From NCBI GenBank assembly GCA_959347315.1, contig OY365811.1, positions 31,505,711 to 31,569,710 of the forward strand: a stretch of DNA of 64,000 bases, given 5' to 3'. The notes under the pieces were generated by a model. That model did not search any database and was not told the DNA's origin. It was given only the letters and a program-made list of their open reading frames with translations. Below are positions 10,502-20,071 of this stretch, piece by piece. The stretch is from Bimastos eiseni (lineage: Eukaryota; Annelida; Clitellata; Crassiclitellata; Lumbricidae). Within the stretch, counting starts at the first letter, position 1. The number at the start of each line of letters is the position of its first letter. Position numbers and translations under genes: made by a program.

Positions 10502-11222
10502 TAGGGATGATAAGCGGTAACCGGACAATTGCACACCGGTATTCGAATTTATTTATTTTTCTTTATTATTATTGCATTGAAATATAAAAATTTATAAATG
10601 AATTATATATTTCATTTGTGTGTTTTCGTTGTTTTCATGCATGATGCAATTTGGCCTGCAGTTCATTCTGAATTAACGGCAAATAATGAGTGACAGGTCA
10701 GGTCTAGGCTGAAGGATTGGTGTAGGCAGTGTACTGTAGGCGTGGATTATTAGTAGCAGGAGGCCACGTCAATCATTAGGTGGGCATGGCCTAATTATCG
10801 GCCACAACGGCTATGGTGAACGATTGCGATAGGCTAAGTAATGATGAACGCAATGGCACCAAATAATTAATGAGTGGGAGAGTTGGCTGGACCATTATGT
10901 GTAAACCAAGGGTTGTCAAGCCTGTCAACTTTAAATATGTTCATGAATAGCTGCTGTTCAAAATCTGTAGGCCTACATCCTTAAAATAACATTTAAGCAA
11001 CATTTAAATAAAGTTAGCTGATGCTTTACAACATGGCTAGTCATATTAACAAGTCTGATGTGTGGGACCACTTGATTTGCGACATGTTATACATAATATA
11101 AAACTTTTATGACAATTTAGAACATTTTTCTTAGAACACCAATAAAAACCAATAACCGATTTAAAACCGGTTTGTTAAATCCGGTAACCGGTTTGCCCTA
11201 AAAAACGGTATTAACAACCCTA
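10502..11222. mobile_element. Non-autonomous TIR transposon (hAT-like), 721 bp
   Basis: The left end TAGGGATGATAAGCGG and the reverse complement of the right end, TAGGGTTGTTAATACCG, match at 10 of the first 12 positions. GGTAACCGG-type subterminal motifs are found at both ends. Flanking 8-mers AATGTAAT (10494-10501) and AATGTAAC (11223-11230) differ only in the last base, consistent with an ageing 8-bp duplication. No transposase frame. The element ends only about a dozen bases from the edge of the inverted duplicate that begins at 11235. Confidence 0.6.
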
Positions 11223-11234
11223 AATGTAACACAC

Positions 11235-11625
11235 GATTGTCTCACTCCTCTTTATGCCACTCAGAAGAATAGTTCTAGCTTGCACGTTAGACCATTGATC
11301 CCAAATGGTGTAAAACGTTAATTCCACATTACTTTCGTAATTGTATTTATATTTTATTGTGCTTCAGAGGCTTCAGCTGAGCCAGGAGCAGATGATGCGG
11401 ATGTTACCCCGCAACCGGTGGATGGTGCAGACGCCATTGGGCAGAAGCCAAAGGTCAGAATCTCACTTTTAAACTGCATTCTATGAATGCTGATCTCTTA
11501 CTTTGATGTTAGAAAACAAGTCAAACACCAAAGTTTGACAATTTCCTTTTCAACTTGCATCCAATATTGGCAGGCACTTCTAACTTTGATTGTCACATGT
11601 CACCAAATAAGTGTTAGTGCATTTT
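11235..11625 (+). repeat. Right-hand copy of the 0.39-kb inverted duplication
   Basis: Partner of 682-1074 in opposite orientation, about 10 kb away. It contains the 28-codon exon with its introns. Similarity ends sharply at both borders. Confidence 0.9.
11370..11453 (+). CDS. 28-codon acidic Ala/Pro-rich exon
   Basis: The segment has a pyrimidine-rich tract, a TTCAGAG acceptor, 84 nt of open frame and an AAG/GTCAGA donor. It starts and ends in phase 0. The peptide ASAEPGADDADVTPQPVD... ends in GQKPK and looks like a flexible linker. Because its phase matches the RRM-like exon upstream (2918-3034) and the array exons downstream, it may join them in one transcript. A near-identical copy in inverted orientation lies at 853-936. 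Conservation of the frame, with very few changes across 84 nt, supports real coding use of at least one copy. Confidence 0.6.
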
Positions 11626-11769
11626 ATGTTAATTGTATGGTCTGTTGGCATAAACCGTGTTTCTTCATGAGCTAGTCAAAATAATCACGTTTGAACACGT
11701 GAAATCCCAGGAGGTGTTGGTCATCCGAAAGTTGGGAAAGAAAGTCCCTTGTTTGCCCGTGGGGTACAG

Positions 11770-11950
11770 CTGGTGACATCCTTGAAGATCCTGGATGTTT
11801 CCATATCGGATGGCCTCATGGTCACATCTGACATTGAAGACATCCTGAGGACGTGTGCATATTCGCATTATGCTGTGAGAGTTCTCCAAGTAAATGGTCT
11901 ATCCACCGAGGTAATCCAAATGGTCGCCGAGGAACTACAGTCGCTAAGAT
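11770..11950 (+). CDS. Candidate exon, beta-alpha-beta pattern
   Basis: An open frame follows a GTACAG acceptor-like site (with only a weak pyrimidine tract) and reads LVTSLKILDVSISDG, an LMVTSDIEDILRTC helix, YAVRVLQVN, and then LSTEVIQMVAEELQSLR to a stop at 11950. Two in-phase donor-like sites exist, CAA/GTAAAT at 11890 and GAG/GTAATC at 11911, giving 120 or 141 nt. The alternation of strands and helices looks like a real protein and resembles a class-II synthetase anticodon-binding fold. The same GTAATC donor motif recurs in the array exons. The frame is open further 5', so the true start may lie before 11770. The product is not identified. Confidence 0.35.
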
Positions 11951-12252
11951 GATGTATGGTGCACCATCTTGGTGTTATTAAAGTTGCAATTTTCTTGAGA
12001 AGCATTGCAGTGCAATCAACGTTATTTGTTTCAATAGATGATACAAGAACATTCAACAATAGAACAAGCACAAACATGTTTAAAATGGCACGTTTCTTGG
12101 AAATTCTAGCTTAAGGTTACCACTCCATACTCCATTCCTATCAGCTTAATGGTAGGTGAGAGGAACGGGGAAAGTAAATAGAATTGTGAGAGAGCAAGAT
12201 AGAACAAGAAGAACGTAGAGTGGAAGATGAAGAGAGAATATGAGGAAGAATA

Positions 12253-12330
12253 TATTATGAAGAGAGACAGTTTAGAGAGGCTATGAATCAACAAATAAGG
12301 ACAGAATGGGAAAAAGAGCAAAGGAAATTG
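12253..12330 (+). CDS. Possible charged-helix exon
   Basis: A purine-rich stretch encodes YYEERQFREAM followed by NQQIRTEWEKEQRKLL, a strongly charged helix or coiled-coil-like segment. The frame is closed upstream by a TGA just before 12253 and I see no good acceptor or donor, so borders are guesses. A simple purine-rich tract can give such a peptide by chance. Confidence 0.2.
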
Positions 12331-12784
12331 CTAGTGCCATACAAGTCTCAGCTGCTTGGCTGTGAAGATGGTACCTTGTTTGTAATGACATTTGATTGGC
12401 GATCATTTCTCGAGCCATTCTTCAAGCTACTCGCAGGGAGCAAAGTCCTCCATCTTTTTCAGTTTTAAAGGTAGCTTCTAGTGTTAACCACTTTTGATTA
12501 ACACCAATCTGTCAATTACAGGCAATACAACTTCTGAAAGTTTAGACCAGCTACCAAGTGGTGAGTGACCTCGGGCACTGAAACCATCTCGTGTGCCATT
12601 ACCTGGACAATAGTATCTGTGCCAGAACATTCATGAATTTATTAGAAATGATGCTCAAGATGTCACCAGTGATTGCTACAGATGATAAAGCTGAAATCCA
12701 AGGCAAATGAGGGCATGAATTCACTCAAGTGCTTTGGCATGTCATTATTTGTGAAGTTGCAGTTTCATGTTTTGAAGTTCACTA
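12331..12784. other. Unassigned sequence left of the array
   Basis: The open frame from the purine-rich stretch continues to 12468 without a recognisable domain. The rest is intron-like. The array begins abruptly at 12785, where sequence becomes identical to the repeat units. Confidence 0.35.
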
Positions 12785-13818
12785 CAAAGTAGTGGGTTGT
12801 AGGGTTTCAGAGGTTGTCATCAAGGTGTGGGAGTCTGCTACAGATTTTGATTGGGTGTATTCAGTTTCTTACAATAAAGTTTGATGCAGTGGAATGTGAA
12901 TTTTCAAATATTTTGACCAGTACAGTGGTGTTTGGTATAGCTTTTATAGGAGAGGCATCAGAGTGCTTGTGAATGTGCGTTAGCATTAATTTTTATTGAA
13001 AGGGACATTGCCCTCTGAATCTCTGGCATTTTAAGTAACCATATTTTTGAGGTGTATTCTGCTGACGGCATATTTTATTTATAACTATGTAAAAAATTAT
13101 TTTTTAAATATGGGAGCTATGGCTTAATTTAGAATAATATGGAGAAGGAAATGCATAAACATAAAAACAAAAGTAGATGTCATCCATTACATTTCTGATC
13201 AAGTGTGTTCATTGTCTTCATGTATGCCATGGGCAATCAGAAGACGGAATTAGAATTGACTCGACTTTTCATGCGAAAGGCTGCAGGCTAATTCAAAGAA
13301 TACATTTGGAACGGAAAATCTCAAAAATCAAAAGGAAAATGGGTAATAAAAGGAACATCGTGCAGCACATCAGGGAAGAAAAACTAAACCTTTTCAGTCA
13401 CATCTGCAAAATGGAAGAATGTGGTATTTGGCGTGATGGAGGTTAGAGCAGTGAGGACGCGGCGTGCAGAGAATGGTTGGGCGACATCAAAGTGCTTTGG
13501 TATAGTGAAGAGATTCATGTCTTGAGCAAGCTGGCATAGTAACGTACTGAATGAAGACAAATCATCGACTGAGCATTGGACACCTGTGGGCATTGTGCCC
13601 CTGGAGCGACGGTTGGATGGAAATAGAATTTTTTAATGTTAATAGAAATATGTGTTTCAACTTGACAGACTATGTAGCCATTGAATCATGTAATTCTCAA
13701 TAAAGTGTATAAGACAATAATTTCTAAGGTGAAATCGCCTGCATTGGCTGAATGTGGTAACATGAAGGCAAGTTCATATTAATAATTAAATTCCTATTAC
13801 AGCAATTTTCAACTGAGA
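12785..13818 (+). repeat. Array lead-in block (P block), left-most copy
   Basis: This block starts AAAGTAGTGGGTTG and recurs in full in the spacers of units 2, 5, 7, 8, 11, 12 and 13, and as a truncated copy at 59814-60209. It has private bases: ATTAGAATTGAC where others have ATTAAAATTGAC, and CAGTCACATC where others have CAGTTACATC. It contains the LINE fragment at 13336-13623 and the intron tail leading to the first exon acceptor. Confidence 0.9.
13336..13623 (+). mobile_element. LINE C-terminal fragment captured inside the array unit
   Basis: The frame reads RNIVQHIREEKLNLFSHICK, then MEECGI. This resembles the RRLRWFGHVxRM tail that follows the RT domain of many LINEs. After a stop the same region gives REWLGDIKVLWYSEEIHVLS and then, shifted, ALDTCGHCAPGA, which fit the WLDDIKxW...LAQDRxxW...ALxTxGHCAHG end of such proteins. 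It is a dead fragment carried along by amplification. Further complete copies lie at 19589-19876, 29241-29528, 35856-36143, 39977-40264, 49840-50127, 53593-53880 and 57344-57631. A 3' part is kept at about 43177-43325. Confidence 0.7.
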
Positions 13819-16135
13819 ATGAACTGTAAAGTAGGTATATTTGCTTTTTTGTCACAGGCCAGCAACCAGGCCGAACCAGTACTGGTTGTAATCTTCGGGG
13901 CTGAGAAGATCACTCAAGAAACTGCGAGAAAGTTAGTTGAACTGACAAAGATGATGGCTGAGGAGAAGGCCAGTGTCTGGGTAATCTGCACAACAGCAGA
14001 GAATGAACTGTAAAGTAGGTATATTTGCTTTTTTGTCACAGGCCAGCAACCAGGCCGAACCAGTACTGGTTGTAATCTTCGGGGCTGAGAAGCTCACTCA
14101 AGAAACTGCGAGAAAGTTAGTTGAACTGACAAAGATGATGGCTGAGGAGAGGGCCAGTGTCTGGGTAATCTGCACAACAGTAGAGAATGAACTGTAAAGT
14201 AGGTATATTTGCTTTTTTGTCACAGGCCAGCAACCAGGCTGAACCGACTCTTGTTGTCCTGTTTGAGGCTGAGAAGTTGACACAAGAAACTGCAAGGAAA
14301 TTGCTCCAATTAACAAAGATGATGGCTGAGGAGAGGGCCAGTGTCTGGGTGATCTGCACAACAGCAGATCGTTTCAAGGTCGACCCCGACCTGGCCAAGG
14401 CATATACGATCAAGTACCTCTCGGTAACATTATTTTATCTTGCATGTAGTGAGAAACATTTGCAAGCAGCATACCTTAATTTAAAATATAAAAAAACTAT
14501 TAAATGCATGAAAAACACACTACACAAAATTCCTCTACAACTTAAATCATATTTTGTGGTTTACCTATTTTGAACGTCTGACATTGCAGCAAACATTTGC
14601 TGGTCCAATTACCCAATCAGATTGCCCACAGAATTTAAGATAAACTGCAGCTGGTAAATGTGAGGAGTTAGCCCTGCACAAACAGCACTGCAACCCTTGT
14701 AAATATGAATGCATGCACGATGCTTTCATTGTGATCAAGGCAGTTTGATTTGTTAGTTTGTGGCTTATTGATGCAGGTGATAAGCCTATTTGACTTACTC
14801 TTCCTACATACTATGAGAAAGGTAATTCCTAATCCAAGGTTGTGGCAAAATCATGCATAATAATGGAAACAGAAATTCTTAGGGAACAATGTTGTAACTT
14901 GGTTGATCAAATTTTGCTAGCTAGATGAACTTGGTTTTCATGGGTTGTTTGCTTTGGAATAAACTGCTTAAAATGAGACATGACTCCCAAAGAAGAAACG
15001 ACCTGACTTGTAGAAAATATATGGTATAGGACTATAGGCCCTATGATGTACCTTCTGGGAGACCATCAGAGACCATGGACCACACAGTCTATTGAAAAAA
15101 TAAGTACAGACAAGGGTATTAACAAAGCCAAAATAGAGCACTTGTTCATCAACTGTTGTAATCAAATAAATTTGTCCAGTTTGTCCTAAGAACCAAACAA
15201 GTGACATGATATGGCAACATGTCCTTGTCGACATGATATCATTTCATGATATGGCAACATGTTGAGGGACCAATTGTACACATTGCAACATTGCAGCAAA
15301 TTGTTGGATTTCAGCTAAGACTGTGTTTTTCATATATTATTTTAGAGCTGAATTATGGTTGAGTGTGTTTATAAGCTTGTGAAGAGTATCCAAAGCCCAA
15401 ACAAATGTGGGGGTTTAAGGTGTCCCTTTGTTGAATTGGCTATGGTCATGTTTCCATGTTAGCTGGAAGACTGATAATTCTGAAGAGTTCTTACTAGAGG
15501 TATGTAAACAGGTCAAGTATCTTACCTGAAATTGTTCTTACCCATTCATTGTTCTAGCCCCTTGGCGAAGCGTATTGATGGATCGCTGTCGAAAGTGCAC
15601 AAATGGGAGTGATATGCTTTGCACTTGAAGATAGTTTCCAGAAAAGTGTGAAGGCTTTGCACACAGATTTATTGAAGGTTGCTGTGGAATTTAGAAGTGA
15701 CATTTTGGATCAGAGGCTTTTGTTTGACTGTGTTTAACATTTGTTAAATTAGGTCAATTCTGAGAACTTGCTTGTAACAGTTGCAGTGAACTGTGCTTAA
15801 CGTTAAGAATTGTTGTGTATAGCTAACAACTGATACTGGAATTATTCGTGGTAGCAAGAATGTGTGTTTTCAACTGATAATTTTGATGCTTTGCTTTACA
15901 TAAAACTTCCCTGTTCTAGAAACTGAAACAAATAACTGGTGTCTCAGATAAATGGTAGTAGTTCCTAAGTTGGAAAGAGAAATGCGAAAGAGAATGGTTG
16001 GGCGACATCAAAGTGCTTTGGTATAGTGAAGAGATTCATGTTCAGGTGAAATCGCCTGCATTGGCTGAATGTGGTAACATGAAGGCAAGTTCATATTAAT
16101 AATTAAATTCCTATTACAGCAATTTTCAACTGAGA
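13819..16135 (+). repeat. Array unit 1 (3 exon copies, single-R short spacer)
   Basis: Three 184-bp exon repeats are followed by a spacer from 14424. The spacer has only one copy of the R segment (15661-15971), where most units have two. It has the short junction near 15990 that lacks the P block and most of the LINE fragment. A private ACCCATTCATT occurs where other units have ACCCTTTCATT. Confidence 0.9.
14226..14423 (+). CDS. Array exon 1, complete 66-codon B-type exon
   Basis: The acceptor TTTTTTGTCACAG precedes 198 nt of open frame, which ends TCG before a GTAACA donor. Phase is 0 at both ends, so exons of this kind can be joined in any number without a frameshift. The peptide begins ASNQAEPTLVVLFEAEKLTQ, continues with a helix (ETARKLLQLTKMMAEE), then a strand (ASVWVICTTAD), and ends DPDLAKAYTIKYLS. 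This beta-alpha-beta-alpha pattern is not one I can name with certainty. Two truncated copies precede it (41-codon segments at 13858-13980 and 14042-14164), both A-type, the first with KI and the second with KL. Translation upstream of the acceptor and past the donor is intronic. Confidence 0.65.
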
Positions 16136-19100
16136 ATGAACTGTAAAGTAGGTATATTTGCTTTTTTGTCACAGGCCAGCAACCAGGCCGAACCAGTACT
16201 GGTTGTAATCTTCGGGGCTGAGAAGATCACTCAAGAAACTGCGAGAAAGTTAGTTGAACTGACAAAGATGATGGCTGAGGAGAAGGCCAGTGTCTGGGTA
16301 ATCTGCACAACAGCAGAGAATGAACTGTAAAGTAGGTATATTTGCTTTTTGTCACAGGCCAGCAACCAGGCCGAACCAGTACTGGTTGTAATCTTCGGGG
16401 CTGAGAAGCTCACTCAAGAAACTGCGAGAAAGTTAGTTGAACTGACAAAGATGATGGCTGAGGAGAGGGCCAGTGTCTGGGTAATCTGCACAACAGTAGA
16501 GAATGAACTGTAAAGTAGGTATATTTACTTTTTTGTCACAGGCCAGCAACCAGGCTGAACCGACTCTTGTTGTCTTGTTTGAGGCTGAGAAGTTGACACA
16601 AGAAACTGCAAGGAAATTGCTCCAATTAACAAAGATGATGGCTGAGGAGAGGGCCAGTGTCTGGGTAATCTGCACAACAGTAGAGAATGAACTGTAAAGT
16701 AGGTATATTTGCTTTTTTGTCACAGGCCAGCAACCAGGCTGAACCGACTCTTGTTGTCCTGTTTGAGGCTGAGAAGTTGACACAAGAAACTGCAAGGAAA
16801 TTGCTCCAATTAACAAAGATGATGGCTGAGGAGAGGGCCAGTGTCTGGGTGATCTGCACAACAGCAGATCGTTTCAAGGTCGACCCCGACCTGGCCAAGG
16901 CATATACGATCAAGTACCTCTCGGTAACATTATTTTATCTTGCATGTAGTGAGAAACATTTGCAAGCAGCATACCTTAATTTAAAATATAAAAAAACTAT
17001 TAAATGCATGAAAAACACACTACACAAAATTCCTCTACAACTTAAATCATATTTTGTGGTTTACCTATTTTGAACGTCTGACATTGCAGCAAACATTTGC
17101 TGGTCCAATTACCCAATCAGATTGCCCACAGAATTTAAGATAAACTGCAGCTGGTAAATGTGAGGAGTTAGCCCTGCACAAACAGCACTGCAACCCTTGT
17201 AAATATGAATGCATGCACGATGCTTTCATTGTGATCAAGGCAGTTTGATTTGTTAGTTTGTGGCTTATTGATGCAGGTGATAAGCCTATTTGACTTACTC
17301 TTCCTACATACTATGAGAAAGGTAATTCCTAATCCAAGGTTGTGGCAAAATCATGCATAATAATGGAAACAGAAATTCTTAGGGAACAATGTTGTAACTT
17401 GGTTGATCAAATTTTGCTAGCTAGATGAACTTGGTTTTCATGGGTTGTTTGCTTTGGAATAAACTGCTTAAAATGAGACATGACTCCCAAAGAAGAAACG
17501 ACCTGACTTGTAGAAAATATATGGTATAGGACTATAGGCCCTATGATGTACCTTCTGGGAGACCATCAGAGACCATGGACCACACAGTCTATTGAAAAAA
17601 TAAGTACAGACAAGGGTATTAACAAAGCCAAAATAGAGCACTTGTTCATCAACTGTTGTAATCAAATAAATTTGTCCAGTTTGTCCTAAGAACCAAACAA
17701 GTGACATGATATGGCAACATGTCCTTGTCGACATGATATCATTTCATGATATGGCAACATGTTGAGGGACCAATTGTACACATTGCAACATTGCAGCAAA
17801 TTGTTGGATTTCAGCTAAGACTGTGTTTTTCATATATTATTTTAGAGCTGAATTATGGTTGAGTGTGTTTATAAGCTTGTGAAGAGTATCCAAAGCCCAA
17901 ACAAATGTGGGGGTTTAAGGTGTCCCTTTGTTGAATTGGCTATGGTCATGTTTCCATGTTAGCTGGAAGACTGATAATTCTGACGAGTTCTTACTAGAGG
18001 TATGTAAACAGGTCAAGTATCTTACCTGAAATTGTTCTTACCCTTTCATTGTTCTAGCCCCTTGGCGAAGCGTATTGATGGATCGCTGTCGAAAGTGCAC
18101 AAATGGGAGTGATATGCTTTGCACTTGAAGATAGTTTCCAGAAAAGTGTGAAGGTTTTGCACACAGATTTATTGAAGGTTGCTGTGGAATTTAGAAGTGA
18201 CATTTTGGATCAGAGGCTTTTGTTTGACTGTGTTTAACATTTGTTAAATTAGGTCAATTCTGAGAACTTGCTTGTAACAGTTGCAGTGAACTGTGCTTAA
18301 CGTTAAGAATTGTTGTGTATAGCTAACAACTGATACTGGAATTATCCGTGGTAGCAAGAATGTGTGTTTTCAACTGATAATTTTGATGCTTTGCTTTACA
18401 TAAAACTTCCCTGTTCTAGGAACTGAAACAAATAACTGGTGTCTCAGATAAATGGTAGTAGTTCCTAAGTTGAGTTATAGACTTCTGGAAAGAGAAATGC
18501 GAAATAACACTTGAACAACAAGCTGCACTGCTTTCCCTGTCGTTTTTGTGCACTTCTGATGCCAAAATAATAAATTAAATAAATATAAATAAATTAAATA
18601 AAGACACAAAGGGGAATTGTCAGTAAATGAAGAAACCCTGTTTTTAGAAAAGGCATTCTGGGAATCTTGCTCATTCTTTTAATGATATGGCAACATGTTG
18701 AGGGACCACAGATTTATTGAAGGTTGCTGTGGAATTTAGAAGTGACATTTTCGATCAGAGGCTTTTGTTTGACTGTGTTTAACATTTTGTAAATTAGGTC
18801 AATTCTGAGAACTTGCTTGTAACAGTTGCAGTGAACTGTGCTTAACGTTAAGAATTGTTGTGTATAGCTAACAACTGATACTGGAATTATTCGTGGTAGC
18901 AAGAATGTGTGTTTTCAACTGATAATTTTGATGCTTTGCTTTACATAAAACTTCCCTGTTCTAGGAACTGAAACAAATAACTGGTGTCTCAGATAAATGG
19001 TAGTAGTTCCTAAGTTGGAAAGAGAAATGCGAAATAACAAAGTAGTGGGTTGTAGGGTTTCAGAGGTTGTCATCAAGGTGTGGGAGTCTGCTACAGATTT

Positions 19101-20071
19101 TGATTGGGTGTATTCAGTTTCTTACAATAAAGTTTGATGCAGTGGAATGTGAATTTTCAAATATTTTGACCAGTACAGTGGTGTTTGGTATAGCTTTTAT
19201 AGGAGAGGCATCAGAGTGCTTGTGAATGTGCGTTAGCATTAATTTTTATTGAAAGGGACATTGCCCTCTGAATCTCTGGCATTTTAAGTAACCATATTTT
19301 TGAGGTGTATTCTGCTGACGGCATATTTTATTTATAACTATGTAAAAAATTATTTTTTAAATATGGGAGCTATGGCTTAATTTAGAATAATATGGAGAAG
19401 GAAATGCATAAACATAAAAACAAAAGTAGATGTCATCCATTACATTTCTGATCAAGTGTGTTCATTGTCTTCATGTATGCCATGGGCAATCAGAAGACGG
19501 AATTAAAATTGACTCGACTTTTCATGCGAAAGGCTGCAGGCTAATTCAAAGAATACATTTGGAACGGAAAATCTCAAAAATCAAAAGGAAAATGGGTAAT
19601 AAAAGGAACATCGTGCAGCACATCAGGGAAGAAAAACTAAACCTTTTCAGTTACATCTGCAAAATGGAAGAATGTGGTATTTGGCGTGATGGAGGTTAGA
19701 GCAGTGAGGACGCGGCGTGCAGAGAATGGTTGGGCGACATCAAAGTGCTTTGGTATAGTGAAGAGATTCATGTCTTGAGCAAGCTGGCATAGTAACGTAC
19801 TGAATGAAGACAAATCATCGACTGAGCATTGGACACCTGTGGGCATTGTGCCCCTGGAGCGACGGTTGGATGGAAATAGAATTTTTTAATGTTAATAGAA
19901 ATATGTGTTTCAACTTGACAGACTATGTAGCCATTGAATCATGTAATTCTCAATAAAGTGTATAAGACAATAATTTCTAAGGTGAAATCGCCTGCATTGG
20001 CTGAATGTGGTAACATGAAGGCAAGTTCATATTAATAATTAAATTCCTATTACAGCAATTTTCAACTGAGA
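16136..20071 (+). repeat. Array unit 2 (4 exon copies, full long spacer)
   Basis: Four 184-bp copies; the second has lost one T from its pyrimidine tract. The spacer from 16924 has two R segments (about 18160-18475 and 18711-19015), an AT-rich TAAATAAATATAAATAAATT tract near 18575, a complete P block from 19038 and a full LINE fragment. Confidence 0.9.
16726..16923 (+). CDS. Array exon 2, complete 66-codon B-type exon
   Basis: Same protein sequence and borders as exon 1. Upstream 41-codon copies lie at 16175-16297 (A, KI), 16358-16480 (A, KL, with the shortened pyrimidine tract) and 16542-16664 (B-type, with TTTACTTTTTTG in place of TTTGCTTTTTTG in its acceptor tract). It is the first cluster with two B-type copies in a row. 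Confidence 0.65.
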
